The position numbers and the translations under genes are program-made. A stretch of DNA of 54,410 nt from Saprospiraceae bacterium. Its GTDB lineage: Bacteria; Bacteroidota; Bacteroidia; Chitinophagales; Saprospiraceae. Under the pieces are notes generated by a model. That model saw only the letters and a list, made by a program, of their open reading frames with translations, had not been told where the DNA came from and searched no databases. Every line of letters starts with the position of its first letter. Positions within the stretch are counted from its first letter, which is position 1. Positions 8,426 through 17,362 of the stretch are shown here, piece by piece. The DNA is taken from the NCBI GenBank assembly GCA_029252685.1, contig JAQXAY010000081.1, positions 1 through 54,410 on the forward strand, in the 5' to 3' direction.

Positions 8426-9469
8426 TTAAAAGTGTACCCATCCTTGGGCTTTGATGTCGTGTATATTCCCGCCTTTAGTATGCAGCTTTATTCCATCTTC
8501 TTTAGGAACGATTTCACCCGCAATATATACATCTGGGAGAAACTTTACTTTCTCTATATCATCAGCATCTATTGTAAAGAGTAGCTCGTAATCTTCACCT
8601 CCACTAAGAGCTGAGGTGATGGGATCTATTCCGAAATCTATCGATTTTTTCTCAGCATCAGGGTGCAATGGCACTCCACTTTCTTCTAAGATTGCTCCAA
8701 CTCCGGATTGTTTACAAATATGGAACAATTCAGATGCCAAGCCATCGGAAATATCTATCATTGAAGTAGGTACAAGTTTAGCCTTATGGAAAAGTTCGAT
8801 CATATCGAATCGAGCTTCAGGTTTTAATTGACGGCCTATTAGGTAACTTTCATTTTCAAGATCTGGTTGGACACCACCTGGTGTGGACTGATAGATTTGT
8901 TTTTCTCGTTCAAGAATTTGAAGCCCTAAGTAGGATGCTCCAAGATTGCCAGTAATACAGATAAGATCACCTTTTTTAGCAGTATTTCTGTAAACTACTT
9001 TGTCTTTGTCTACTCTGCCAATAGCGGTAACACTTATGAATAGTCCTTTAGGGGAAGATGTTGTATCACCGCCTATAAGATCTACTTTATAATTGTTGCA
9101 AGCGGTACGAATGCCGCGGTATAATTCCTCAATAGCCTCTACAGAGAATCTATTGGAAAAGGCAATGGATACTGTTACCTGCTCTGGGAAACCATTCATT
9201 GCATAGATGTCGGATAGGTTGACAGCAATTGCTTTATAACCCAGGTGCTTTAAAGGGGTATAAGCAAGGTCGAAGTGAATGCCTTCGACAAGGCAGTCCG
9301 TGGAAATGAGTCTGTAGTCTGTCCCATTATCAAGCACTGCAGCATCGTCTCCGACTAATTTTACTGTGTTTTCATGGTAACTACCGAAGTCTTTCGTTAG
9401 GTGTTCGATCAAGCCAAATTCGCCTAGCTCGTTCACATTTGTTCGTTTGTTTTTTTCTTCTTCTGCCAT
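8426..9469 (-). CDS. thiL: Thiamine-monophosphate kinase
   Basis: ThiL (EC 2.7.4.16) phosphorylates thiamine monophosphate to the active cofactor thiamine diphosphate. The 347-residue protein shows the full set of acidic metal/ATP motifs in order: VGDDAAV, STDCLVEGIHFD, NLSDIYAMNG, IGGDTTSS, IDISDGLASE and SGGEDYELLF. The fold is the PurM/SelD-type ATP-binding fold. The ATG at 9467-9469 is followed by a charged, non-conserved stretch of about 12 residues before the family match starts. It lies 10 bases downstream of the pseudouridine synthase gene, in a run of functionally unrelated cytoplasmic and exported proteins. Confidence 0.94.
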   Translation of the reverse strand: MAEEEKNKRTNVNELGEFGLIEHLTKDFGSYHENTVKLVGDDAAVLDNGTDYRLISTDCLVEGIHFDLAYTPLKHLGYKAIAVNLSDIYAMNGFPEQVTVSIAFSNRFSVEAIEELYRGIRTACNNYKVDLIGGDTTSSPKGLFISVTAIGRVDKDKVVYRNTAKKGDLICITGNLGASYLGLQILEREKQIYQSTPGGVQPDLENESYLIGRQLKPEARFDMIELFHKAKLVPTSMIDISDGLASELFHICKQSGVGAILEESGVPLHPDAEKKSIDFGIDPITSALSGGEDYELLFTIDADDIEKVKFLPDVYIAGEIVPKEDGIKLHTKGGNIHDIKAQGWVHF

Positions 9470-9479
9470 TTTTTGATCC

Positions 9480-10148
9480 TTACTTGATGAATGTATCAGC
9501 TATTTTCCAAAGATTATTGATAGGCACAGGTGCTTTGATCGTCAATAGCTCCCCACTTACAGGATGTTCTACCTCAACTTCAATTGCATGAAGGAATATA
9601 GACCTGTCCCTTTCCCCTCTTTTAAAACCATATTTTACATCTCCCTTGATCGCAAGATCAACATGTGCCAATTGGGCTCTGATCTGATGCGTTCTTCCGG
9701 TCAGAGGTTTTAATTTTAAGACTTGGTATTTATCTGTTTCTCCGATCTTTTCGATGTGAAGTTCAGCTTTCTGTGTATTTAGTGACTCTTTATCATAGAC
9801 TCTAGTCTTATTTACCTTTTTATCGTGTCTTAACCAGTGTACCAAGATGTCGCTCTCAGGCATTGGGTTTTTGTTGACTAATGCGATATAAGTTTTTTTG
9901 ACCTTACGATCTTTAAATTGTTCACTAATAAACCGAAGTGCATTTTTATTTTTCGCAAAGATAACTACGCCACTAGTCGGACGATCAAGTCTGTGTGGTG
10001 CGTGTACGTTGAATTTGCAATAAATGGATGCAAGGTCTTGAAGACTTTTGTCTTCTGTTTTGTCACTCTGTACACTCAAGCCTGCTGGCTTGTTCAGGAT
10101 TAATAATTGATTGTCCTTGTGGAGTATTAAGTCACTTATCTTTAGCAT
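9480..10148 (-). CDS. RluA-family RNA pseudouridine synthase
   Basis: This 222-residue enzyme converts specific uridines to pseudouridine in rRNA or tRNA. The catalytic aspartate is D55 in PHRLDRPTSGVVIFAKN, and the C-terminal RTHQIRAQLAH motif is intact. There is no N-terminal S4 RNA-binding domain, so it is a catalytic-domain-only form like RluA or TruC and not like RluC or RluD. Which residue it modifies cannot be told from sequence. The start codon lies 2 bases after the stop codon of the small DUF4834-like gene, so translation is probably coupled. Confidence 0.9.
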   Translation of the reverse strand: MLKISDLILHKDNQLLILNKPAGLSVQSDKTEDKSLQDLASIYCKFNVHAPHRLDRPTSGVVIFAKNKNALRFISEQFKDRKVKKTYIALVNKNPMPESDILVHWLRHDKKVNKTRVYDKESLNTQKAELHIEKIGETDKYQVLKLKPLTGRTHQIRAQLAHVDLAIKGDVKYGFKRGERDRSIFLHAIEVEVEHPVSGELLTIKAPVPINNLWKIADTFIK

Positions 10149-10150
10149 GC

Positions 10151-10324
10151 TTATTCTATTTCTTCATAATCAATATCCTCTGCAGGCAAGGTATCTGAAA
10201 GTTTTTGCTTCTTTTCAGGTTTTCCCCTTTTAGGCTTTTTTTTTTTTTTTTCAGGTCTTCTTGCAGGTTTTATGAAGAATTGATAAATCACCATGAATAC
10301 GAGTATCCAAAATAATATCTTCAT
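10151..10324 (-). CDS. Small DUF4834-like membrane-anchored protein (57 aa)
   Basis: This short gene starts at ATG 10322-10324 and ends at TAA 10151-10153. The product has one N-terminal hydrophobic helix (MKILFWILVFMVIYQFFI), then a strongly basic Lys/Pro/Arg stretch, and ends in an acidic DIDYEEIE tail. The helix, basic middle and (D/E)-Y-E-E-like tail resemble the Bacteroidota family DUF4834, here shorter than usual. It is the first gene of the operon with the pseudouridine synthase, thiL, cyclase-like and dehydrogenase genes. The lysine run is coded by 16 consecutive A bases (GAA AAA AAA AAA AAA AAG), which is prone to slippage and to sequencing error. Function unknown. Confidence 0.7.
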   Translation of the reverse strand: MKILFWILVFMVIYQFFIKPARRPEKKKKKPKRGKPEKKQKLSDTLPAEDIDYEEIE

Positions 10325-10335
10325 ATTTTTTTATA

Positions 10336-10367
10336 CAAAGTTAGTATTTCACTTTGATAAATAGCAA
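10336..10367 (-). promoter_or_regulatory. Candidate promoter of the DUF4834-rluA-thiL-QC-aldh operon
   Basis: The minus strand reads TAACTTTG (complement of 10336-10343), a full match to the -7 consensus TAnnTTTG, 11 bases upstream of the first start codon. A TTG (complement of 10365-10367) lies 21 bases further upstream in the -33 position. The resulting 5' leader would be very short. Confidence 0.45.
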
Positions 10368-10396
10368 TCAAAGTAAGTACACGAGTTTTAATTTAT

Positions 10397-10404
10397 TACA
10401 TTTG
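10397..10404 (+). promoter_or_regulatory. Candidate -7 box for the DUF2723 gene
   Basis: TACATTTG matches TAnnTTTG and lies 66 bases upstream of the ATG at 10471. No clear TTTG box is seen at the expected distance, so support is partial. Confidence 0.3.
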
Positions 10405-10470
10405 TGTACAAGGTCAGTGCTTTTTGCGTTCTGAACTTGCTGTTTTTTTAATAAAAACCATTACTGCATA

Positions 10471-13400
10471 ATGAATTTTAAGAAGGTCTCAAACCTAACA
10501 GGTTGGTTAGTATTTGCCATTTCATTTATAGTTTACTTTTTTTCCGTTGAACGTACAGGTAGTCTTTGGGATTGTGGGGAGTTTATAACTGGAGCATATA
10601 AGCTTGAAGTTGTTCACCCTCCTGGTGCACCTCTATTTTTGCTTATTGGGCGTATTTTTACATTATTTGCTGAAGTCTTATCAAATGATCCGGCTGATAT
10701 TGCATTTGCGGTGAATATAATGTCTGGTGTTTGTGGAGCTTTTACAGCTGCATTTGTAGCTTGGGCCACAATTATGTTGTCAAAGTTAGCTACAGTGGGA
10801 AGGGAAGATATAGTAGATCAAGGGCAAGTGTTTTCACTTGCAGGTGCTGGTTTGGTTGCTGGTCTTGCAACTGCATTTAGTACTTCGATATGGTTTTCAG
10901 CGGTAGAAGGTGAGGTGTATGCAATGTCTACCTTTTTTACAGCCATGACATTTTGGGCTTTAATTAAGTGGTATTTTCTCCCCGAAGAGGATAGCTATAC
11001 AAATCGATGGCTTATATTTTCTATATTTTCTGCCGGGCTTTCAATAGGTGTTCACCTTTTAAGTTTACTTACATTTCCTGCACTTGCAGTCTTTGTATAT
11101 CTAAAAGGAAGAGAAAAGGTTACTATAAAAGGAATTTTTATTGCAGCAGGTCTTGGTACCTTGACGATAGGAGTTATCCAGAAGCTTATCATTGTAGGAA
11201 TACCTTCATTATGGTTGAAGTTCGAACTTTTCACAGTTAACTCCTTAGGATTGGGTGTCCATTCTGGGATAGTACCTGTTCTATTAATAATTGCAGGTCT
11301 TGCATACTTTGGAATTAAGAAAGCACATGAAAAAGGAAATCGCATCCTTGAGGCTATTGTTGTAAGTGCAATGCTTGTAGTAGTAGCTTATTCAACGGTG
11401 GGTATTGTTGTAGTAAGAGCGAATGCGAATACTCCTATCAATATGAATGCGCCATCTGATGTGACTCGATTATTGCCTTATCTAAACAGAGAGCAGTATG
11501 GAGAAAGACCTCTACTTTATGGACCATCTTATAAGGCTAGTCCTGTAAAGCTCAATAAAGAAGATCGTTATGGATTGGTAAATGGTCAGTATGAGATTGT
11601 TGATCAGAAAACCAATTACGTTTATGATTCTAAGGATAAAGGTCTTTTCCCTAGGATGAGTGATACGCAAGCGAGTAGGAAGTCACTTTATAAGCAGTGG
11701 AGAGGATATAGCAGCAATGAAGTTGATGGTAAGCCAAGTCTTGCTGAAAATATAGGATTTTTTGTTCGATACCAGATTGGTTGGATGTATTGGAGATATT
11801 TCATGTGGAATTTCTCTGGAAGACAGTCTGGAGATCAAGGGTATTCCGACTGGGATGAAAGTGATGGTAATTGGTATTCTGGTATTGGTTTTATAGATGA
11901 AATGCGTTTACATCCTGAGGACGAGATGTCTGATCGCATGAAGAACGATCCCTACAGAAACAGCTATTTTATGCTGCCGTTTATTTTTGGTCTTGTAGGC
12001 TTATTCTTTCACTTCAAAAATAGATCGAATGAAGCCTTAGGACTTTTAGGGCTTTTCCTTATAACTGGAATTGGAATTATAATTTATTCCAATCAGCCAC
12101 CTTCAGAACCAAGAGAACGGGACTATGTCCTTGTAGGATCATTCTTTACCTTCTGTATCTGGATAGGAATGGCTGTTCCGGCAATTGTTGACTTAATTCG
12201 TAAGAGGCTGAATATTGCAAGTATGGGTGCTACTGCTATTGCAGTCGTAGTTGTACTTTCTGCTCCTTTGATCATGGGATTTGAAAACTTTGATGACCAT
12301 TCAAGGATGGACCAGACTGGAGCTCGTGATTATGCAGTGAATTTCCTTGAATCTTGTGAGCCAAATGCTATCATATTCACATATGGTGATAATGATACGT
12401 ATCCACTATGGTATGCACAAGAAGTAGAAAATATACGGACAGATGTGCGAGTAGTTAATCTAAGTCTTATTGCTGTAGATTGGTATATCTCACAGCTTCG
12501 AAGAAAGGTTAATGATTCAGAAGCGCTTAAGTTTACGATACCTCAAGAAAAATACAGAGGGCAGTTGCGGAATGCAACTCCATACTATAATGCGAATAAT
12601 CAAGATTCTCCAAGATCTTTAAATGATGTTCTTAAGAATCAAATTGGACAAGATCTTTTCAAAAATAATAAGCAATCAAACTATGCTACTTTCTTCAATA
12701 CGAGGAAAATGTATATTGATGTGGATATGAATAAGGCGGCAGCTAGCGGTTTGATATTAGCTTCTGACTCTACGCTTACTGCCAGGATTCCGATTCAACT
12801 GCCAGAAAGTAAATCTTATCTTATAAAGGATGAACTAGCCCTATTGGATGTCATTACATCGAACATCAATGATAGGCCAATTTACTTTTCAGTTACCTGC
12901 AGACCAGAGAAGATGTTTGGTTTGAACCCATTTACACGTATGGAAGGTCTGGGCTTGAGAATTGTTCCGGTATTTAATGGTAACGAAGAAACCAGATTGT
13001 ACGGAGAGATGTATGGCGCTGGAAAAGTATATACCGATAAGGTTTATGATAATGTAATGAATAAATTCCGTTGGGGTAATTTTGACAAGGTAGAAACCCA
13101 TGTCAATACTTCTTATGGACCAAGTATTCAGTCTTTGCATTTTGTAATGCTGAGAACCATAACTAATTTGGTAGCGGAAGGGAAAAAGGAAAAGGCGATA
13201 AATATGTGCCATAAGTACTTTGAAGTTTTCCCTCAGATGAATTTCGAGTATAATTATTATCAGGTTGCAGTTGCAGACCAGATGGTACGATTAGGTGAAT
13301 ACGCTGCTGCTAAACCATACTTACAAGCTGTTGCTGAAGAAACTATCGATAATCTTGACTTCTTTAGAGCTACAGGGATTTTAGAAGCTGCAGAGGTAAA

Positions 13401-13608
13401 TAGTCAGGCAGATTATATGATTCGTAGAGGTGAATTGACAGAAGCTGGGTTTACACGAATGGAAGACTATGGATTTTCTAGAGATGTATTACTGGCTCAG
13501 AAGACACTTAATGATGTCATTACATCTGTTAAGAGTTCTGGTCAGGATGACGAATATGCAAGTGAACTTGAAGGGATATTAAGTAATAATGCTCAGCTAA
13601 ATCAATAA
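10471..13608 (+). CDS. DUF2723 membrane protein (GT117 / protein O-mannosyltransferase-like)
   Basis: This 1045-residue protein starts with the DUF2723 signature: a first membrane helix, then VERTGSLWDCGEFITGAYKL and HPPGAPLFLLIGR (residues about 27-65). Roughly a dozen membrane helices fill residues 10-620, followed by a soluble C-terminal part of about 400 residues with helical, TPR-like repeats after 880. The N-terminal acidic loop and polytopic layout are those of GT-C-fold glycosyltransferases related to protein O-mannosyltransferases, so it may transfer a sugar from a lipid carrier to exported proteins. This is family-based inference. The gene is monocistronic with a terminator at 13631-13675. 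Confidence 0.85.
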   Translation: MNFKKVSNLTGWLVFAISFIVYFFSVERTGSLWDCGEFITGAYKLEVVHPPGAPLFLLIGRIFTLFAEVLSNDPADIAFAVNIMSGVCGAFTAAFVAWATIMLSKLATVGREDIVDQGQVFSLAGAGLVAGLATAFSTSIWFSAVEGEVYAMSTFFTAMTFWALIKWYFLPEEDSYTNRWLIFSIFSAGLSIGVHLLSLLTFPALAVFVYLKGREKVTIKGIFIAAGLGTLTIGVIQKLIIVGIPSLWLKFELFTVNSLGLGVHSGIVPVLLIIAGLAYFGIKKAHEKGNRILEAIVVSAMLVVVAYSTVGIVVVRANANTPINMNAPSDVTRLLPYLNREQYGERPLLYGPSYKASPVKLNKEDRYGLVNGQYEIVDQKTNYVYDSKDKGLFPRMSDTQASRKSLYKQWRGYSSNEVDGKPSLAENIGFFVRYQIGWMYWRYFMWNFSGRQSGDQGYSDWDESDGNWYSGIGFIDEMRLHPEDEMSDRMKNDPYRNSYFMLPFIFGLVGLFFHFKNRSNEALGLLGLFLITGIGIIIYSNQPPSEPRERDYVLVGSFFTFCIWIGMAVPAIVDLIRKRLNIASMGATAIAVVVVLSAPLIMGFENFDDHSRMDQTGARDYAVNFLESCEPNAIIFTYGDNDTYPLWYAQEVENIRTDVRVVNLSLIAVDWYISQLRRKVNDSEALKFTIPQEKYRGQLRNATPYYNANNQDSPRSLNDVLKNQIGQDLFKNNKQSNYATFFNTRKMYIDVDMNKAAASGLILASDSTLTARIPIQLPESKSYLIKDELALLDVITSNINDRPIYFSVTCRPEKMFGLNPFTRMEGLGLRIVPVFNGNEETRLYGEMYGAGKVYTDKVYDNVMNKFRWGNFDKVETHVNTSYGPSIQSLHFVMLRTITNLVAEGKKEKAINMCHKYFEVFPQMNFEYNYYQVAVADQMVRLGEYAAAKPYLQAVAEETIDNLDFFRATGILEAAEVNSQADYMIRRGELTEAGFTRMEDYGFSRDVLLAQKTLNDVITSVKSSGQDDEYASELEGILSNNAQLNQ

Positions 13609-13630
13609 TGCAAGACATTGCAGTATAACT

Positions 13631-13675
13631 AAAAAGGCATTTCCCTACTTTTAAAGCTAGGAAAATGCCTTTTTT
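13631..13675 (+). terminator. Terminator of the DUF2723 gene
   Basis: AAAAAGGCATTTCC pairs with GGAAAATGCCTTTTT with one extra A on the right arm, around a loop of about 15 bases, and is followed by a T-rich tail. It lies 22 bases after the stop codon. Confidence 0.82.
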
Positions 13676-13699
13676 ATTTTGACACTAAGATCAAATATT

Positions 13700-14134
13700 A
13701 TGAAAAAAATTGCTTTTGCCTGCGACCATGCAGCATATGAGGTGAGAAAATCAATTCTGAATCTATTGAGTAGTCATGGGTATGATGTTTTAGATTTCGG
13801 AACAGAAGGTTCTGAATCAGTAGACTATCCAGATCATGTACATCCCTTTGCAAAGGCTATTCTCGAAGGAGAGGCAGATATGGGTGTTCTGGTTTGTGGC
13901 TCTGGAAATGGAGTTGCTATGACAGCTAATAAGTATCAGGATATTCGTGCTGCTCTTTGTTGGAATAAGGAAGTAGCAGAATTGGCTAGATTGCATAATG
14001 ACGCCAATGTAATTGCTTTACCTGCACGTTTTGTAAGTGAAAAAGATCTTCTTGGAATGATTGAAGTTTTCATTGCTACAGACTTTGAAGGTGGTCGTCA
14101 TGGACGAAGAGTTAATAAGATTGCTTGTTCTTAA
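13700..14134 (+). CDS. rpiB: Ribose-5-phosphate isomerase B
   Basis: RpiB (EC 5.3.1.6) interconverts ribose 5-phosphate and ribulose 5-phosphate in the pentose phosphate pathway. The 144-residue protein shows ACDHAAYEVRKSI, DFGTEGSESVDYPD, the catalytic-Cys loop VCGSGNGVAMTANK, and CWNKEVAELARLHNDANV. I chose the ATG at 13700 and not the in-frame ATG at 13679, because the conserved KKIAFACDHA strand must start the domain and the extra seven residues match nothing and would overlap the DUF2723 terminator. The secreted peptidase gene follows after 20 bases. Confidence 0.93.
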   Translation: MKKIAFACDHAAYEVRKSILNLLSSHGYDVLDFGTEGSESVDYPDHVHPFAKAILEGEADMGVLVCGSGNGVAMTANKYQDIRAALCWNKEVAELARLHNDANVIALPARFVSEKDLLGMIEVFIATDFEGGRHGRRVNKIACS

Positions 14135-14154
14135 TTTTAACTTAATTATCTGTT

Positions 14155-15741
14155 ATGAATTTATGTAAATCTATAATGTTAGTGGGATTTGCGTTTTTTT
14201 CTTGGAGTAATCTTCAGGCTCAGGTGGAACTTGAATCTGATGCATCGCTTTCTGAAAAATATGGAAGTCTTATAAGCAGCAAAGAGCTAAATGCTCACCT
14301 GTCAATAATTGCAAGTGATGGCTTTGAAGGTAGAGAAACAGGAACTGAAGGTCAACGAAAAGCAGCAGCTTATTTAGTTGAAAAGATTAAAGCATATGGG
14401 CTTGATCCACTTCCAGGTGAGGTGGATTATGAGCAAGAGATTGCCTTTACAAAAGAGCGTTGGAGCTCCATAAATGCAAACGGGATTAATAAAACCTTTA
14501 AGCATTTGTGGGATTTTTGTTCTTTCCCAGCAACGAATACAAGTATTGAGGCTTCTTTCGATGAGGTAGTATTTTTGGGTTATGGAATTCAGGATGAAAA
14601 ATACAATGACTATGCTGATGTAGATGTGAAAGGGAAGTTACTAATGGTATATGATAGCGAACCGACTAATTCCAATGGAGTTAGCTATATAACAGGTTCA
14701 ACTGACTTATCTGATTGGTCAACAGATTTTAGGAAAAAATTCAGAGTAGCTAAGGAGAACGGAGCAGCAGCTATACTTATTATAGACAGAGATATCAAGA
14801 ATAGGATTTTTACAAATAGAAATCGTATGCTTAATGGAAGATTTAGCTTTGGGAAAGGAGAAGATGCAGCTACCAATTATGCAGCAAATCTTTTTATTTC
14901 TTCAACTATGGCAAAAGATCTTCTCGGTAAAAAAGGAAAGAAGGTAATTAAGGCTAGAAAGAAGATTAGTAAATCGGGTAAACCTGTTTCACTGAAGATT
15001 CGAACGGACTTGAATTTAAATTTTGAAAAGGAAACACGTACTTTGATCGGTTCCAATGTAGGCGGTATGATAGAAGGTTCTGACCCTGTATTGAAAGATG
15101 AGTATGTATTTGTTACAGCACATTATGACCACCTCGGAAAACGAGCAGAGTCCATTTATAATGGAGCAGATGATAATGGATCAGGTACATCAACCATTCT
15201 TGAAGTTGCACAATCATTTGCCATTGCAAAGGCAGCTGGAAATGGGCCAAAGCGTTCTGTTGTCTTCATTTGGGTTTCTGGTGAAGAGAAAGGACTTTTA
15301 GGTTCTGCATATTATGTAAACGACCCTATCATTTCATTAGACCAAACCATTGTGGATATAAATGTTGATATGGTCGGTCGAGTAGATGAGAAGTACGAGG
15401 ACAATCCGGAGTATATCTATGTGATTGGCGCGGATAAGTTAAGTCAAGATTTGCATGATATCAATGAGGCGGTTAACTCAAATTTCAACAATCTAACCTT
15501 GGATTATACATATAATGATGAGAATGATCCCAACAGGTATTATTATAGATCAGACCATTATAACTTTGCTAAGAACAATATCCCTGTAGTGTTTTTCTTC
15601 AATGGAACACATGAGGATTATCACATGACTACAGATACTGTTGAGAAGATAAATTTTGAAAAAATGGAAAAGATCGGACAGCATGTTTTCTACTTGGCCT
15701 GGGAGATTTCCAATCGGGCAGAGAAACCTCAGTTGAAGTAA
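14155..15741 (+). CDS. Secreted M28-family metallopeptidase with PA-like insert
   Basis: This 528-residue exported zinc peptidase carries a signal peptide with predicted cleavage LQA22|Q23. A protease-associated-type insert spans roughly residues 120-260. The M28 zinc core follows: HYDHLG, NGADDNGSGTS, SGEEKGLLGS with the catalytic/metal Glu pair, NVDMVGR, and a late His in GTHEDYHMTTDT. All two-zinc ligand positions of an aminopeptidase appear present, unlike the shorter cyclase-like M28 protein at 7398-8405. Likely role: peptide breakdown in the periplasm or outside the cell. No T9SS domain is seen. It sits 20 bases after rpiB and ends in a shared terminator. Confidence 0.88.
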   Translation: MNLCKSIMLVGFAFFSWSNLQAQVELESDASLSEKYGSLISSKELNAHLSIIASDGFEGRETGTEGQRKAAAYLVEKIKAYGLDPLPGEVDYEQEIAFTKERWSSINANGINKTFKHLWDFCSFPATNTSIEASFDEVVFLGYGIQDEKYNDYADVDVKGKLLMVYDSEPTNSNGVSYITGSTDLSDWSTDFRKKFRVAKENGAAAILIIDRDIKNRIFTNRNRMLNGRFSFGKGEDAATNYAANLFISSTMAKDLLGKKGKKVIKARKKISKSGKPVSLKIRTDLNLNFEKETRTLIGSNVGGMIEGSDPVLKDEYVFVTAHYDHLGKRAESIYNGADDNGSGTSTILEVAQSFAIAKAAGNGPKRSVVFIWVSGEEKGLLGSAYYVNDPIISLDQTIVDINVDMVGRVDEKYEDNPEYIYVIGADKLSQDLHDINEAVNSNFNNLTLDYTYNDENDPNRYYYRSDHYNFAKNNIPVVFFFNGTHEDYHMTTDTVEKINFEKMEKIGQHVFYLAWEISNRAEKPQLK

Positions 15742-15744
15742 ATA

Positions 15745-15774
15745 AAAAAGATGGTCTATTAGGCCATCTTTTTT
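15745..15774. terminator. Bidirectional terminator between the M28 peptidase and hemA
   Basis: AAAAAAGATGGTC and GGCCATCTTTTTT form a stem with a TATTA loop, with A and T runs on the two sides. It serves both convergent genes; the hemA stop (15773-15775) lies in the T tail. Confidence 0.88.
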
Positions 15775-16978
15775 ATTTAATAATATTCTTTGCTGCTTTC
15801 ATTGGAATCCCGATGCATTTCTTTTCCATATAGTTCATGGCTTTAAGGAAGATAGCCTTTGTTCCATCGTCCATATCTGCAATTTCTTTTTGGAAGACCT
15901 CTTTAATGGCGTGTTCTTTGATTTTTTTGATCTCAACAGGAACATCACCCATAGCACGTTCTATCATTCTTTGTTGGAAAATCTTTTTGAATTCCTCCAT
16001 TCGTTCAACAATAATATGCATTGCTGAGCTTATTTCATTCTGTCTGAAACTCATATTATTTTTGGCCATCTCCTGTAGTTCCTCCACAGATATCAGATCG
16101 ACATGCTCAAAGTCAGAGACTAGTTTTTCAACATTAAAAGGAATAGATAGATCAATAATACATTTAGATCCTGTCTTAAAGTTTTCCTTTCTAAAGTGCT
16201 CTCTTTTGATAATTGGATCGACAGAGCCTGTGCAGACAAACATTGCGTCAAAAGGTTGCTCAAAAGATTCTAATTCGGCAAGAGAATGGCCACTACCATT
16301 CGAAAACCTGTTGGCTATTTCTTCAGCTTTCTCAGGGTTCCTGTTAAAGACTAGGATATTGCGATACTTTAGTTTAGCAAGGAATTTACTTACCAACTCG
16401 ATTGTTTGACCAGCACCAACTAATACAATATTTGAGTCAGGGTTGATATTGTATTTGTTGAATTGTTCTACAGCCAAAGAGACTACAGATACCTTCTTTT
16501 CTCCTATTTTAGTTTGAGCATAAATTGCCTTAGAGGATTCAACACAAAATCGCATTGCTAATCGAATGTTATCTCCGCTTAGACCATTTTCTTTTGATTC
16601 AGTGTAAGACTCTCTCAGCTGACGGAATATTTCACGCTCCCCAACCACCATTGAATCTAGTGATGCTGCTACTCTAAATAAGTGCTTTATAGAATCTTGT
16701 CCTTTGTAGGCTTTTACACGAACAAGAAGATCTTTATCAATATTAGGATTAAATGACTTGAAGAAAGCTTCTTTGCTAAGTGACTTAAGCGGATCCATGT
16801 AAATTAGAAACAGGACGCGATTACAAGTACTTAGATATAGGAGTTCGTCTATTCCGCAATCTTGCTTAAGATTGTTTAAGCTAGATTCCTGGACAGATTT
16901 ATCTAGGACAAAGTGCGCAAGATTGCCTGCCTTCACTTCATTATGAGTAATTGTAAATGCCCTGAAACCTGATAACAT
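15773..16978 (-). CDS. hemA: Glutamyl-tRNA reductase
   Basis: HemA (EC 1.2.1.70) reduces Glu-tRNA(Glu) to glutamate-1-semialdehyde, the first step of heme synthesis by the C5 route. The catalytic cysteine is C52 in LSTCNRVLF. The substrate-binding VVGEREIFRQLRESY lies near residue 112, the NADPH Rossmann loop VLVGAGQTIELV (here VLVGAGQ) near 185, and a helical dimerisation domain fills the last 100 residues. The length of 401 is normal. Upstream on the same strand are the response regulator and kinase genes, separated by a 384-base gap, so hemA probably has its own promoter. Confidence 0.92.
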   Translation of the reverse strand: MLSGFRAFTITHNEVKAGNLAHFVLDKSVQESSLNNLKQDCGIDELLYLSTCNRVLFLIYMDPLKSLSKEAFFKSFNPNIDKDLLVRVKAYKGQDSIKHLFRVAASLDSMVVGEREIFRQLRESYTESKENGLSGDNIRLAMRFCVESSKAIYAQTKIGEKKVSVVSLAVEQFNKYNINPDSNIVLVGAGQTIELVSKFLAKLKYRNILVFNRNPEKAEEIANRFSNGSGHSLAELESFEQPFDAMFVCTGSVDPIIKREHFRKENFKTGSKCIIDLSIPFNVEKLVSDFEHVDLISVEELQEMAKNNMSFRQNEISSAMHIIVERMEEFKKIFQQRMIERAMGDVPVEIKKIKEHAIKEVFQKEIADMDDGTKAIFLKAMNYMEKKCIGIPMKAAKNIIK

Positions 16979-17362
16979 TCAATAAGCTTTATAAAAGGGA
17001 AAGTTTAAAATATTTATACCTCAACACAAAAATAGCTAACGGCATTTGTTATTTTGTCATACAACTGTAACACACAAGAATAAATATCAAGTATGAAAGA
17101 AATTAACAGAATTTTGATTTTACTTTCTTTTAGCCGGCCACAAATATAAAGGATTAAATCAGAACCAAAAAAATCAGAGCAGAATAGATTTTCCAATTGA
17201 ATTAACAGGAGATGTTAGGAGTCTAGTAATCAATGGTATTTGTAATACTGAAGGGATAGTTTAAAATATTATTTATCAATATTCTGTATGCAAATCTGCT
17301 GTTAAATCAAGTATAGTATTTACGATTTCAAGATTAATAGTATACCCAAATACCAAAAGATT
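16979..17362. other. 384-base intergenic region between the response regulator and hemA
   Basis: The region is very AT-rich and holds no convincing gene. A 60-codon minus-strand frame (17014-17196) has no recognisable features and codes a Cys/Leu/Ile-rich stretch typical of chance translation. A possible -7 box for hemA, TATTTTTG on the minus strand (complement of 17027-17034), lies about 49 bases upstream of the hemA ATG, but no good -33 box pairs with it. I see no strong terminator for the upstream regulator gene. Confidence 0.4.

Noticed and set aside
15837-16409. 190-codon plus-strand frame
   Set aside because: Lies wholly inside hemA on the opposite strand; hemA is certain, and the translation is a Ser/Ile/Leu-rich shadow.
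17014-17196. 60-codon minus-strand frame between the response regulator and hemA
   Set aside because: Hydrophobic/Cys-rich chance-like composition, no recognisable family, no ribosome or promoter support, AT-rich spacer.
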